Positions 47,513 to 56,229 of a stretch of DNA of 64,000 nt are shown piece after piece. Below the pieces are notes generated by a model, which ran no database searches, was not told where the DNA came from, and saw only the letters and a program-made list of their open reading frames with translations. The stretch lies in contig NZ_CP056080.1 in assembly GCF_014217215.1 (NCBI RefSeq), positions 930,001 through 994,000 of the forward strand, read 5' to 3'. This stretch comes from Rothia nasimurium (GTDB lineage Bacteria > Actinomycetota > Actinomycetes > Actinomycetales > Micrococcaceae). A program made the translations under genes and the position numbers. How positions within the stretch are numbered: position 1 is the stretch's first letter; each line of letters starts with the position of its first letter.

Positions 47513-47626
47513 AACGGTAGTAGTCTGCTTTCTGTGACGAGGTCGTCGTGGATTCATTCAGGGATTGTGGTGATGCTGCTTATTCATAGTAGTTAGAATT
47601 GAGGCTGATTATCTAGGGAGGACGCC

Positions 47627-48547
47627 GTGTCATTACTTACGAACCGCTGTGTAAAAGGGATCGCAGTACTTGGCTGTTTCACAGCTTTGGGGCTGGCTGG
47701 TTGTTCTTCGCAGCCCCAGAACTTTGACGAGTTGACCGCAGAGACCGCCAAGACTGAGCACATTGACAGTTTGCAGTCCTGGATTTTCCCGCCAGCTGAG
47801 GCTGAGTCTGCCCGCCGGGCTTTTGTGGAGCGCTGTGTGGCTGAAACCGGAGGTATTTATAAGGAGCCTGAGGCTGGACTAACACTAGATTCTGCCGTTT
47901 ACACTGGCCGCACGACCGAGGAGTTGAAGGCTTCTGGCTATGGGCAGCTCCCGGCAGCCGAGGGGCGGGCGACCGCCAGCTTTGACGAGGCGGGGCTGGA
48001 CGCCTACCTGGGTAAGGACGGCGAGACCTTTACCGTCACCTTCATGGAGTATTCCAGTGGAGAACTGAACTCGGCTGGCTGCATGACCCAGAGCTACGAG
48101 TACATCTATGGTTCTGTGGAGAGCGGCGTGAAGGCTGCCCTGCTAGCACCTGAGTTTGCCCAGGCCATTGATACTAGTTTGCGGGCCGATGAGAACTACC
48201 TGACCCTGCAGGAGTCGTGGGCTACCTGCATGAAGGACGCGGGGTTCGGCCAGGTCTCAAGCACCGACCAGGCAGCCTACAGCGCTAGCCTGCTGAGGGC
48301 AGATAGCGCCGAGAAGATGCTGCAGGCCGATATCTCCTGCCGTGAGAGCATTTCCTTTGACTCTTCTATCACCGACCTGAAGAACTCCTACTATGAGGCT
48401 GTCTACCAGCGTCTTGAGCAGTTCTCTAAAGAGCTCGAAGCGATTCACGCTACAGCCGGGGAGCGGGTTGCCGCTGATAAGACCGACCCCAAGAACACCT
48501 CATCGGTGACGGTACCTACCCCCACCGCTAGCCCCTCTGCCAGCTAG
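47627..48547 (+). CDS. Secreted lipoprotein of unknown function
   Basis: A 306-aa protein with signal peptide and lipobox LAGC (Cys26). The mature part is mainly helical and acidic, with four further cysteines that could form disulphides (for example ERCVAETGG, SAGCMTQSY, WATCMKDAGF, ISCRES). It ends in a Thr/Pro/Ser-rich tail. The start is GTG 47627 after the ribosome binding site gggagg. I do not recognise the family. It stands alone between an SGNH-like gene and an ABC permease. Confidence 0.8.
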   Translation: MSLLTNRCVKGIAVLGCFTALGLAGCSSQPQNFDELTAETAKTEHIDSLQSWIFPPAEAESARRAFVERCVAETGGIYKEPEAGLTLDSAVYTGRTTEELKASGYGQLPAAEGRATASFDEAGLDAYLGKDGETFTVTFMEYSSGELNSAGCMTQSYEYIYGSVESGVKAALLAPEFAQAIDTSLRADENYLTLQESWATCMKDAGFGQVSSTDQAAYSASLLRADSAEKMLQADISCRESISFDSSITDLKNSYYEAVYQRLEQFSKELEAIHATAGERVAADKTDPKNTSSVTVPTPTASPSAS

Positions 48548-48554
48548 GGCAGGG

Positions 48555-48590
48555 GCGGGCGTCCGCTTCTCTGAGGGGGCGGACGCCCGC
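48555..48590. terminator. Bidirectional terminator between lipoprotein and ABC permease genes
   Basis: Perfect 12-bp stem gcgggcgtccgc / gcggacgcccgc between convergent genes. It has two copies of the frequent word GCGTCCGC in inverted orientation. No clear T run. Confidence 0.65.
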
Positions 48591-48599
48591 TTCGCCCCG

Positions 48600-51194
48600 C
48601 TAGTTCACCTCCTGTAGGGCGGCAACCGGCGGTATGCGGGAGGCTGACCGGGCCGGGAAAAAGACCGTGGCCCAGGCCAGGGCAAGGCCGCCTGCGATAA
48701 CCGCTAGGTAGTGCCAGGCATGCACGCTGTAGACCAGGTTGAAATTGTTGACAGCAAAAACCTGGAGCAGGAGTAGGGCGGTAGCAAGGCCGGCTCCAGC
48801 ACCCCAGATGAGGGAGAAGACAGCCAGTAGCAGGGTTTCGTAGCTGACAGCGGCCTGCAATCGACGGCTGGAGAGGCCGTTGATACGAAGTAGGGCGTAG
48901 GACCTGCGCCGCTGCTGGGTGCTCAGTAGCTGGGTGTTGGCAAGCCCCACGAGTGAGACCAGCAGTGAGGCCGATAGAAGCCCCAGAACGACCCAGAGAA
49001 CTGAGCGCATATCACCCTGCAAGCGGGCTTTTTCGGTGGCTATACCCGAAAGTTCACCCGCGTCGAGGCCGGTGATTTCGGCGATGGGGTTGAGCACAGA
49101 GAACCGGTCGCCCCAGCTGATACCGGGGTCAAAATCGGCTAGGAGCAGGCCTGCCTCGATGTTCTCTCCGGTGGGGGCTACCAGGTCCGTACCGCTGATG
49201 AGGGTGCCATTCTGCGTGGTGATGAGGAAGCCGCGCAGCGTATCGGGGGTGATGCTGACGGTGAGTTCTACAGCGTCACGGGTTCCTTCGATGTAGAGCT
49301 GCTGGCCCTCCTGAAACCCGAAGGAATCTGCATAGGCCTGGCTCAGTAGAACCGTCTGCTCGGTTAGCTTCTGGCCGGTCTGCTCACCGTGCAGGCGGGT
49401 GAAGGTTTCGGGATCTACGGAATAGACCGTTGTGCTGAACCAGCTATCAGACGAGGTCACCACACTACCCTGAGGCAGGGCCGCAAGGGCAGCGTCAACA
49501 CCGTCGAGCTGGGAAACCTGGCGCTGTATCTCCTGCAGGCGGGCGGCATCTGGTTCGGCAAGTACCGCTTCAACGTCGTAGGGGTAGTCGCGGTCTAGCT
49601 CTGCCATGAAGCTCTGCTGCATGGTGGAATAACCGGTGAGGGCTGCGCTGACGAAGGCCGCGCAGATAAAGACCATACGCACGGTCACCGAGGCGGACGC
49701 CCGTGATTGGGCGATATTGCTGTGGGCCAGGGCCGCGGTGGAGTAGGGGCGGGCAAAGATTCGGAGCAGGGCGATGCCCGGTGCGACGAGCAGGGGAGCT
49801 GCCACCACGAAGGTAAGGGCGGCCAGAACCGTAGCCAGCATGATGAGACCCGCATGGCTCTCCTGAAGACCGGCTAAGGCGCAGACTACTGTAGCCAGGG
49901 TGAGTACCAGGCAGAGGACGACATAAGCCCAGGTGTGCATGGTGCGGGGAGCGTTCGGAAGCTCCTGGTAGCCGTTGAGCGCTGCCACCGGCGGTATAGT
50001 CCGGGTTGCCCAGACCGGCTTGAGTACGGCGGCGAGGGTGACGAGCGTGCAGACCAGCATGGCGAGGGCACCCGCTAGGGGGTTAAAGGTGATGCGGCCA
50101 CTTTCGTTGAAAACTAGAGCGGCAAGGTAGGCGGTTACGATACCTGCGAGGGAGGAGAGTGCGCCGAGGGCTGCTGCCTCAACCAGGAGCATGCGCACCA
50201 CCGCTAGGCAGGTAGCGCCCAGGGTACGGAGCAGAGCCAGTTCACGGGAGCGGGCTGCCGCATGCACCTTGTAGGTGCTGGCGATGATGAAGGAGCTCAT
50301 AAGGAGCGAGAGAGCCCCAAAACCGAAAAGAATAGAGAGCAGGGCAGTGTAGCTGCCCACTTCCTTGCCGACATCGTTCTTGATCTGTTCTTCAACCGAC
50401 GAGACGGTAAGGCCGGGAGAGCTGGCAAGAGCCTGCTTGAGCTCCACTAAGGATGTGGAGGTGGGGTCTTTGAGCTTCAGAAGAACCTGTTTGTAGATGC
50501 CGTCGGGGGTAATCACCCAGTAGGCTTGGCTGCGTTCGATGTAGTTTGCTACACCGTTACCCGTTGTAAAGACCATATCTGGTCCCGCTCTGTAGCCTGT
50601 GGGGCGTTCGTAGATACCGGTGACGGTGTAGGCCGCCTGGGGGAGGGGCTCTGTCAGGTCGGTCTGCTCGGTTACGGTAGAAAGATCATCGAGAACGACC
50701 GTCCCGCCCACCCCTACAGAGAGAGCTTCGGCTGTCCGGTCGGTAATCACTATCTGATGGGCGGACGCCGGTAGGCTGCCCTCTTTCAGAGGATAGGGGA
50801 AGAAGGCCTCGGTTGGCATATCGGCCTGGACGATGCTGTAGGTGCTCTCTGCCTGCTCTCCTTCAGCCCGTGTATGGATAACGGAGTAGGTAGAGGCCAC
50901 TGCCCAGGCCGATTCAACTGCGGGAAGACTCATCACCCGGTCGGCCTGCTCCTTGCTGAGAAGGAAGTCGGTGGCGTCCCCTTGAGTGAATTTGTTGGTG
51001 GTTTCAACAACGGCATCGGCGGTGGAGTACTTCTGGCCTGCTGCCTGCCTCACCTCGTCATAGAAGGAGGTATTAATCAGTAGCACAGCGGTGAGAAAGA
51101 AGGCTGAAATTGCGATGCCGATAGAGGTGAGGGCAAAGCGCAGGCGGTGCTTGCCCAGGTTAGAAAAGGCAACGGTAGCTAAGGTGGTAGCCAT
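48600..51194 (-). CDS. ABC transporter permease, FtsX/MacB family
   Basis: An 864-aa permease with two FtsX-like units: an N-terminal helix (HRLRFALTSIGIAISAFFLTA), a large extracytoplasmic domain, three helices ending around residue 400, then a second copy with its own external domain and C-terminal helices (VSYETLLLAVFSLIWGAG). Such proteins work with a LolD/MacB-type ATPase as mechanical exporters or in resistance to cell-wall antibiotics and peptides. ATG 51194 follows aggtgat and lies one base after the stop of the ATPase gene. Confidence 0.9.
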   Translation of the reverse strand: MATTLATVAFSNLGKHRLRFALTSIGIAISAFFLTAVLLINTSFYDEVRQAAGQKYSTADAVVETTNKFTQGDATDFLLSKEQADRVMSLPAVESAWAVASTYSVIHTRAEGEQAESTYSIVQADMPTEAFFPYPLKEGSLPASAHQIVITDRTAEALSVGVGGTVVLDDLSTVTEQTDLTEPLPQAAYTVTGIYERPTGYRAGPDMVFTTGNGVANYIERSQAYWVITPDGIYKQVLLKLKDPTSTSLVELKQALASSPGLTVSSVEEQIKNDVGKEVGSYTALLSILFGFGALSLLMSSFIIASTYKVHAAARSRELALLRTLGATCLAVVRMLLVEAAALGALSSLAGIVTAYLAALVFNESGRITFNPLAGALAMLVCTLVTLAAVLKPVWATRTIPPVAALNGYQELPNAPRTMHTWAYVVLCLVLTLATVVCALAGLQESHAGLIMLATVLAALTFVVAAPLLVAPGIALLRIFARPYSTAALAHSNIAQSRASASVTVRMVFICAAFVSAALTGYSTMQQSFMAELDRDYPYDVEAVLAEPDAARLQEIQRQVSQLDGVDAALAALPQGSVVTSSDSWFSTTVYSVDPETFTRLHGEQTGQKLTEQTVLLSQAYADSFGFQEGQQLYIEGTRDAVELTVSITPDTLRGFLITTQNGTLISGTDLVAPTGENIEAGLLLADFDPGISWGDRFSVLNPIAEITGLDAGELSGIATEKARLQGDMRSVLWVVLGLLSASLLVSLVGLANTQLLSTQQRRRSYALLRINGLSSRRLQAAVSYETLLLAVFSLIWGAGAGLATALLLLQVFAVNNFNLVYSVHAWHYLAVIAGGLALAWATVFFPARSASRIPPVAALQEVN

Positions 51195-51195
51195 C

Positions 51196-51945
51196 TTAAT
51201 CACCTAGCCTTGCCAGGGCTGAGAGCACACTGGTCTGGGTGGGGGCTTCGAGACCACCGGCTAGCTGGCCGTCCTTGAGCAAGAGCACCCGATCAGCGTA
51301 AGAGGCCGCGAGCGGGTCATGGGTCACCATCAGAATGGTCTGCCCCTGTTCCCGGCTGGCCTGCTGTAGGAGCCTCAGCACCTCGGTACTGGTCACCGAG
51401 TCGAGGGCGCCGGTGGGCTCGTCCGCAAAAATGACGGCCGGGCGCGGGAGCAGGGCTCGGGCGATCGCCACCCGCTGCTGCTGCCCGCCGGAGAGCTGGG
51501 AAGGCAGGTGCTTGAGGCGGTCCTCAAGGCCCAGGGTACGTACCAGCTCATCGCGCCAGATGGTATCAACCGCCATCTTGGCCAGGCCCAGGGGCAGCTC
51601 CATATTCTGGGCCGCTGTGAGCGTGGGAATCAGATTGAAGGCCTGAAAAATAAAGCCGATATTACGGGCCCGGAACTCAGCTAGGGCAGCGTCTTTGAGC
51701 CCCGTCAGCTCTACGCCCTTGACCTGTACGGACGTCTGCTCCCCGGGGTCGGGGGCATCGAGAGTTGCCAGGGTGTGCAGCAGGGTTGACTTGCCGGAGC
51801 CAGAGGGGCCCATGATGGCCGTGAACTTGCCCCGCTCAAAATCAATGGAAATATTGCGCAGGGCGTGCACGGGGGACTCGCCCGCGTAGGTTTTAGAAAG
51901 ATTCCGGGCAGAAACAGCGATGGGAATAGCGTGTGAGGTGCTCAT
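51196..51945 (-). CDS. ABC transporter ATP-binding protein, MacB/LolD type
   Basis: ATPase of 249 aa with Walker A GPSGSGKST (46-54), Q-loop region FQAFNLIPTLTAAQN, signature LSGGQQQR, Walker B VIFADEPTGALD and H-switch VTHD, the pattern of MacB/LolD ATPases. I chose ATG 51945: the open frame upstream to 52017 contains the candidate response-regulator operator and an unlikely Pro/Ala-rich sequence. CATACT lies 6 nt before this ATG, so the mRNA may be leaderless. It is the first gene of the unit with the permease. Confidence 0.92.
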   Translation of the reverse strand: MSTSHAIPIAVSARNLSKTYAGESPVHALRNISIDFERGKFTAIMGPSGSGKSTLLHTLATLDAPDPGEQTSVQVKGVELTGLKDAALAEFRARNIGFIFQAFNLIPTLTAAQNMELPLGLAKMAVDTIWRDELVRTLGLEDRLKHLPSQLSGGQQQRVAIARALLPRPAVIFADEPTGALDSVTSTEVLRLLQQASREQGQTILMVTHDPLAASYADRVLLLKDGQLAGGLEAPTQTSVLSALARLGD

Positions 51946-52013
51946 ATACCCAGTATGGCAAGGCAGTGGGGTAGGGCACATCGCACTAGGGAGTGAAGCG
52001 AAAGGGGCAGGCC

Positions 52014-52029
52014 TCATACCTAGGTATGA
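52014..52029. promoter_or_regulatory. Candidate operator TCATAC-N4-GTATGA upstream of the ABC genes
   Basis: Perfect 16-bp palindrome whose near edge is 69 nt above the ATPase ATG. The same TCATAC/GTATGA arms with 4-nt spacing occur at 54230 upstream of the histidine kinase. An additional half-site GTATGA lies at 52039-52044. Confidence 0.65.
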
Positions 52030-52047
52030 AATAGGCTCGTATGAAAT

Positions 52048-52159
52048 AGGTTCCGCAGACTCACGCTCGCTGCCGACCCTCTCGCCCGATTCGCTTCGCT
52101 CATACGGCGATTCACGCCAGCCACCGAGCCAGCAGCTTCGCTGTGAGTCTGCGGAACCT
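52048..52159. repeat. Long imperfect palindrome, second member of a family
   Basis: 112-nt element with perfect 17-bp outer arms (aggttccgcagactcac, 52048-52064, and its complement, 52143-52159). Its right half carries, on the minus strand, cagcgaagctgctggct (52127-52143), the same 17-mer as the palindrome at 16416-16432. It lies between the response regulator stop and the ABC genes. Confidence 0.75.
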
Positions 52160-52180
52160 AATAATTTTCAGTATCGAAGG

Positions 52181-52861
52181 TTAAACCAGCCCTGCCTCGT
52201 AGGCAATAATCACTGCCTGCACGCGGTCGCGGGCCTCAAGCTTAGCCAGAATATGCGAGACATGGGTTTTGACGGTCGCCTCAGAAACAAAGAGCTGCTG
52301 GGCCATCTCACCGTTCGATAGGCCCTGGGCAATGAGCAAGAAGAGCTCGCGCTCGCGGTTGGTCAGGCTGGCAATTTTTTCAGCGTGTTTCTGGGGGGCC
52401 GGCTGGGTGGGTGCGCCCCCTGCCAGCTGGGGAATCATCTGTTCAAGCAGCCGCTTGGTGGCGCTGGGGGCGATGACGGCGTCCCCGCGCTGCACCGTCC
52501 GAATGGCTCCGAGAAGCTGCTCTGGCGGGGCGTCCTTGAGCAGGAAGCCGCTGGCCCCGCGTTGCACCGCAGCGTAGACGTAGTCGTCGATATCGAAGGT
52601 GGTCAGCATAACCACCTTGACCTCCGGGTGGGCTGCGATGATAGCGCCGGTGGCTTCGATGCCATCGAGCACCGGCATGCGCACGTCCATGAGCACTACA
52701 TCAGGCCCCAGCCCCGCGGCCTGCAGCTCGGCGACCAGCTCGATAGCCTGCTGGCCGTCCCCGGCCTGGGCCACCACCTGCATATCGGCCTGCGACCCAA
52801 TCAGCATAGCCAGGCCAGAACGTACAAGCTGCTGGTCATCTACAAGAAGAACTCTAATCAC
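52181..52861 (-). CDS. Response regulator, NarL/LuxR family
   Basis: A 226-aa two-domain regulator. The receiver domain has acidic residues in LLVDDQ (Asp8, Asp9), the phosphorylation site Asp59 in VVLMDVRMP and Lys in LLKDAPP. A Gly/Pro/Gln linker leads to a LuxR-type helix-turn-helix (LTNREREL, then GLSNGEMAQQLFVSEATVKTHVSHIL). It is downstream of the kinase gene with a 57-nt gap and its likely targets are the ABC genes that follow. Confidence 0.93.
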   Translation of the reverse strand: MIRVLLVDDQQLVRSGLAMLIGSQADMQVVAQAGDGQQAIELVAELQAAGLGPDVVLMDVRMPVLDGIEATGAIIAAHPEVKVVMLTTFDIDDYVYAAVQRGASGFLLKDAPPEQLLGAIRTVQRGDAVIAPSATKRLLEQMIPQLAGGAPTQPAPQKHAEKIASLTNRERELFLLIAQGLSNGEMAQQLFVSEATVKTHVSHILAKLEARDRVQAVIIAYEAGLV

Positions 52862-52918
52862 GGTTTTACTCTATCGCTCCTGGTCATCATCGGTTGGTTG
52901 GTTCTTATTCAAGCGGGT

Positions 52919-54166
52919 CTAGGGCACGAAGGGAATCTGGGCAAAAACCCTAAAAGACCCATCGGCTAGGCGGCCGTAGTGCAGGGTGCCGTGGTACATA
53001 TCGACGCGCTCGCGCATGCCCAGCAGCCCCCGACGGGCACCGGGCAGGGGCTGGGTGGGCTCGGCCTGGGGCAGGTTGGTGATATCGATATCCAGGGTCT
53101 GCTTACCCTCGCTAATGGTGACGGTCACCAGGGGAGTGCCCGGGCAATGCTTGGCCACGTTGGTCAGGGCCTCTTGCACAATACGGTAGATGGTCAGGTC
53201 GGCGCCCTGCGGTAGTTTCTCTTCAACCCCCGATACCGTGCTAAAGCGCACCGGTATGCCCAGCTTCTGTGTTTGCTCAACGAGCTGGGGGACGTTGTGC
53301 AGGGCCGGGAGGGGCTCAACGGTGGTGCCCTTATCGGTGCGCAGGACCCCCAGCAGGGTACGCATCTGTTGCAGGGACGACCGCGCCGCCTCAGAAATCG
53401 TGCCCAGGGCGGCTAGCTCCACGGGCTCATTCTGCGCGGACGCCCCCGCCCCGCTCCCAGCCTGCTGGGCAGCGGCAGCGTAGCGGGCGCCGTCCGCCTG
53501 GGCAATGATGACAGACAGTGAATGAGCCACGATATCGTGCATTTCGCGGGCAATGCGGGCCCGCTCATCGAGGGCGGCAAGGGCCCGTTCCTGCTCCCGC
53601 TCGTGCTCTAGCTGGCGGTTCCGCTCAATTAGGGCCCGGTGGCGATTCTCGCGAAGCCGCCGGGAGTCGCCAAAGAACCAGGCAATCGTGACAATCGCCG
53701 CGCAGATAAAAGCAGCAGTTAGGGCGGTGGCGTAGAACTCGAAGGAACTGGGGTTATAGACCAGAAAGGGGCGGGCGAAAACAAACCCACCGACGACTGA
53801 AGCTAAGAGAGCTACGACAAAAATTCCAATACGCACCGGCCTCGAAAAATACCGCACCAGGTGGTAAACCATCACCGGGGCAGCCCACCAGGAACCCACC
53901 GCCGGGTACTGGGCGGGTATGGTAACCAACAGCGACACCACCACCAGAACCAAGACCAGAATCGGCCGGGAATACCTGAAGTAGAGACTCGACGTAGCAA
54001 CCAGCCAGGCCACTATATAAACCAGCGCCCAGGTTCCCTCCACCATAGAGAGACCGAAGGCAAGCGTTATCACCAGGGTCAGTATCTGCCCCAGGGCAAC
54101 AGCAAACGCATTGACCAGCTTCTTCCGGCGCTGAGTAGTAGCCAGTTCTATCTGTAGGGTATCCAC
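52919..54166 (-). CDS. Sensor histidine kinase, NarL-partner (HisKA_3) type
   Basis: A 415-aa kinase with about six membrane segments in the first 165 residues and very short external loops, so it may sense within the membrane or through the ABC permease. The phosphoacceptor His210 is in REMHDIVAHSLSVI, the HisKA_3 pattern, and the ATPase domain ends with RRGLLGMRERVDMYHG. The start is GTG 54166 with aggaag upstream and TAGACT 7 nt before it. It forms a unit with the response regulator gene. Confidence 0.92.
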   Translation of the reverse strand: MDTLQIELATTQRRKKLVNAFAVALGQILTLVITLAFGLSMVEGTWALVYIVAWLVATSSLYFRYSRPILVLVLVVVSLLVTIPAQYPAVGSWWAAPVMVYHLVRYFSRPVRIGIFVVALLASVVGGFVFARPFLVYNPSSFEFYATALTAAFICAAIVTIAWFFGDSRRLRENRHRALIERNRQLEHEREQERALAALDERARIAREMHDIVAHSLSVIIAQADGARYAAAAQQAGSGAGASAQNEPVELAALGTISEAARSSLQQMRTLLGVLRTDKGTTVEPLPALHNVPQLVEQTQKLGIPVRFSTVSGVEEKLPQGADLTIYRIVQEALTNVAKHCPGTPLVTVTISEGKQTLDIDITNLPQAEPTQPLPGARRGLLGMRERVDMYHGTLHYGRLADGSFRVFAQIPFVP

Positions 54167-54229
54167 CTTCCTAAGTCTAAAAGCCGCCCCGACCCCGGGA
54201 AGGCGGCGGCGGGCGTCCGCACCCCAAAT

Positions 54230-54245
54230 TCATACCGCAGTATGA
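54230..54245. promoter_or_regulatory. Candidate operator TCATAC-N4-GTATGA upstream of the kinase gene
   Basis: Palindrome with arms TCATAC (54230-54235) and GTATGA (54240-54245). Its near edge is 64 nt above the kinase start, similar to the 69 nt at the ABC genes. It also lies 45 nt above thrC on the other strand. Confidence 0.65.
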
Positions 54246-54289
54246 GCGCCTAGCACCACCGGCCGGGCAGTTTCGGTAGGCTTGTATCC

Positions 54290-55717
54290 ATGCAGTACAT
54301 CTCAACCCGCGACACCACCCGCACCCCAGCTAAGTTCACCGATATTCTGCTCGGCGGTCTTGCCCCCGATGGCGGCCTCTACCTGCCCGAAACCTACCCC
54401 ACCCTCGACGACGCCACTCTGACCCGCTGGCGTGCTGTGCTTGCTGAGGAAGGCTACGCAGCCCTGGCCGCAGAAGTACTGCAGCTCTTCATCGACGATA
54501 TCCCGACTGAAGACATCAGGGCTATGACCGCCCGGGCCTACTCCTACCCCAAGTTCGCCTCAGAAGAGATTGTTCCGGTGACCGAACTGGAACCTGGCAT
54601 CCTGATTGGCCACCTGTCTGAGGGGCCCACCGCCGCCTTCAAGGACATGGCCATGCAGCTGCTGGGCGAGCTCTTCGAATACGAGCTGGGCCGCCGCGGC
54701 GAAACCCTCAACATTGTGGGTGCCACCTCGGGCGATACCGGTTCATCTGCCGAATACGCTATGCGCGGCCGCCCCGGTATCAAAGTTTTCATGCTCACCC
54801 CCGCTGGCCGTATGACCCCCTTCCAGCAGGCTCAGATGTTCGGCCTGGACGACGAAAACATCTTCAACGTCGCCCTCGATGGCGTCTTCGATGACTGCCA
54901 GGACGTCGTCAAAGCTATCTCAGCTGACGCTGCCTTTAAGACTGATAAGCGTATCGGTGCGGTGAACTCCATTAACTGGGCCCGCCTGATGGCTCAGATT
55001 GTCTACTATGTTTCATCCTGGATTCGCGCTACCAAAAGCAACGACCAGCAGGTTTCCTTCTGCGTACCCACCGGTAACTTCGGTGACATCTGTGCCGGCC
55101 ATATCGCCCGCCAGATGGGCCTGCCCATCGACCGTCTGATTGTTGCCACCAACGAGAACGACGTGCTCGACGAATTCTTCCGCACCGGCGACTACCGGGT
55201 GCGTTCCTCGGCTGATACCTACGAGACTTCCAGCCCCTCCATGGATATCTCCCGCGCGTCCAACTTTGAGCGCTTCATCTACGACCTGCTGGGCCGTGAC
55301 GCTGAGCGTACCGCCGATCTCTTTGGTCTCAAGGTGCGTCAGGGCGGCTTCTCCCTGACCGATGACCCTGCCTTTGCAGAGGCAGCTGAGCGCTACGGCT
55401 TTGCCTCGGGCCGCTCAACCCACGCCGACCGCGTCGCCACCATCCGCGATGCCAATGAGCGCCTGGGTGTGCTGCTTGACCCCCACACCGCGGACGGCGT
55501 CAAGGTCGCTCGTGACTGGGCAGAGAAGGTGGATACCCCCATCATCTGCCTGGAAACCGCCCTGCCGGTCAAGTTCGCTGAAACCATCCTTGAAGCCACC
55601 GGCGCCGAGCCCGCTATCCCTAAGCGTTTTGCCGGCATCATGGACGCCGACCGCCACGTGATTGACCTGCCCAACGAGGTTGAGGCGGTCAAGGAGCTGA
55701 TTGAGAAGAATGTCTAA
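54290..55717 (+). CDS. thrC: Threonine synthase
   Basis: PLP enzyme that converts O-phosphohomoserine to threonine, 475 aa, of the longer (E. coli/yeast-like) class. The PLP lysine is Lys118 in PTAAFKDMAMQ; the phosphate-binding glycine loop is in GATSGDTGSSAEYA, and the N terminus MQYISTRDTTRTPAKFTDILLGGLAPDGGLY is typical. TAGGCT lies 7 nt before the ATG with no Shine-Dalgarno, so the RNA may be leaderless. A terminator follows. Confidence 0.95.
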   Translation: MQYISTRDTTRTPAKFTDILLGGLAPDGGLYLPETYPTLDDATLTRWRAVLAEEGYAALAAEVLQLFIDDIPTEDIRAMTARAYSYPKFASEEIVPVTELEPGILIGHLSEGPTAAFKDMAMQLLGELFEYELGRRGETLNIVGATSGDTGSSAEYAMRGRPGIKVFMLTPAGRMTPFQQAQMFGLDDENIFNVALDGVFDDCQDVVKAISADAAFKTDKRIGAVNSINWARLMAQIVYYVSSWIRATKSNDQQVSFCVPTGNFGDICAGHIARQMGLPIDRLIVATNENDVLDEFFRTGDYRVRSSADTYETSSPSMDISRASNFERFIYDLLGRDAERTADLFGLKVRQGGFSLTDDPAFAEAAERYGFASGRSTHADRVATIRDANERLGVLLDPHTADGVKVARDWAEKVDTPIICLETALPVKFAETILEATGAEPAIPKRFAGIMDADRHVIDLPNEVEAVKELIEKNV

Positions 55718-55736
55718 CCTTTCTCACCACCTATAG

Positions 55737-55802
55737 AACCACATGCCTTGTTGAGCCCCGAATAAATTCTGGGGCTGGTGACAAGGCATGTGGTTCTCTT
55801 TT
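55737..55802 (+). terminator. Terminator of thrC
   Basis: Outer 15-bp stem aaccacatgccttgt / acaaggcatgtggtt with an inner agcccc/ggggct stem, followed by ctcttttat. It overlaps the promoter of the next gene. Confidence 0.8.
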
Positions 55803-55807
55803 ATAGT
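55778..55807 (+). promoter_or_regulatory. Promoter of the small gene after thrC
   Basis: GTGACA (55778-55783), 18-nt spacer, TATAGT (55802-55807), ending 6 nt before the ATG at 55814. It overlaps the descending arm of the thrC terminator. Confidence 0.6.
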
Positions 55808-55813
55808 GTGGCT

Positions 55814-56164
55814 ATGGAACAAGAAAAAGAGTTCTTTGGGGCGGTATTGCACCTGGCTATGCCCCTCACCCCGAGCGACCGTGAACCGAATACAGCAGAA
55901 CGTGAGGCAGCAACTGCTGCCCTTGAAGAAGCTCAGATAGAGCAGACCTGCGACTGCGGCACCTGCCTCACCTACAACCTGCTTTACCCGGGCGAGCCCA
56001 TCGACCAGGACCTGCCCCGTACCTACCTATCCGTAGGTACCCAGGACGGGGACGCGCTCGTCCTCGCCCATCTGGCTGGTGGCAGGCTTACCACTCTAGA
56101 AGTAGCTCCCACAGGCAATAAGCCGGTAGCGGCCCTACCAGCTACCGACCACCTCACACCCTAG
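55814..56164 (+). CDS. Hypothetical small acidic protein
   Basis: A 116-aa acidic protein that I do not recognise. It has a cysteine cluster TCDCGTC in the middle, then LTYNLLYPGEP and a beta-like C-terminal half (YLSVGTQDGDALVLAHLAGGRLTTLEV). No signal peptide or membrane segment. The frame is open from 55778, but the promoter TATAGT placed 6 nt before ATG 55814 favours the shorter form on a leaderless RNA. Confidence 0.65.
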   Translation: MEQEKEFFGAVLHLAMPLTPSDREPNTAEREAATAALEEAQIEQTCDCGTCLTYNLLYPGEPIDQDLPRTYLSVGTQDGDALVLAHLAGGRLTTLEVAPTGNKPVAALPATDHLTP

Positions 56165-56229
56165 ATCAATATATGAAACCACCAGTCAAAATATGGGCAA
56201 AGCTGCACTCGCAGGACTAGCCTTAAACC

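Noticed and set aside
51946-52017. 24-residue N-terminal extension of the MacB-type ATPase
   Set aside because: It covers the candidate operator and the region directly upstream of a likely -10 box, and its composition is unlike the family.
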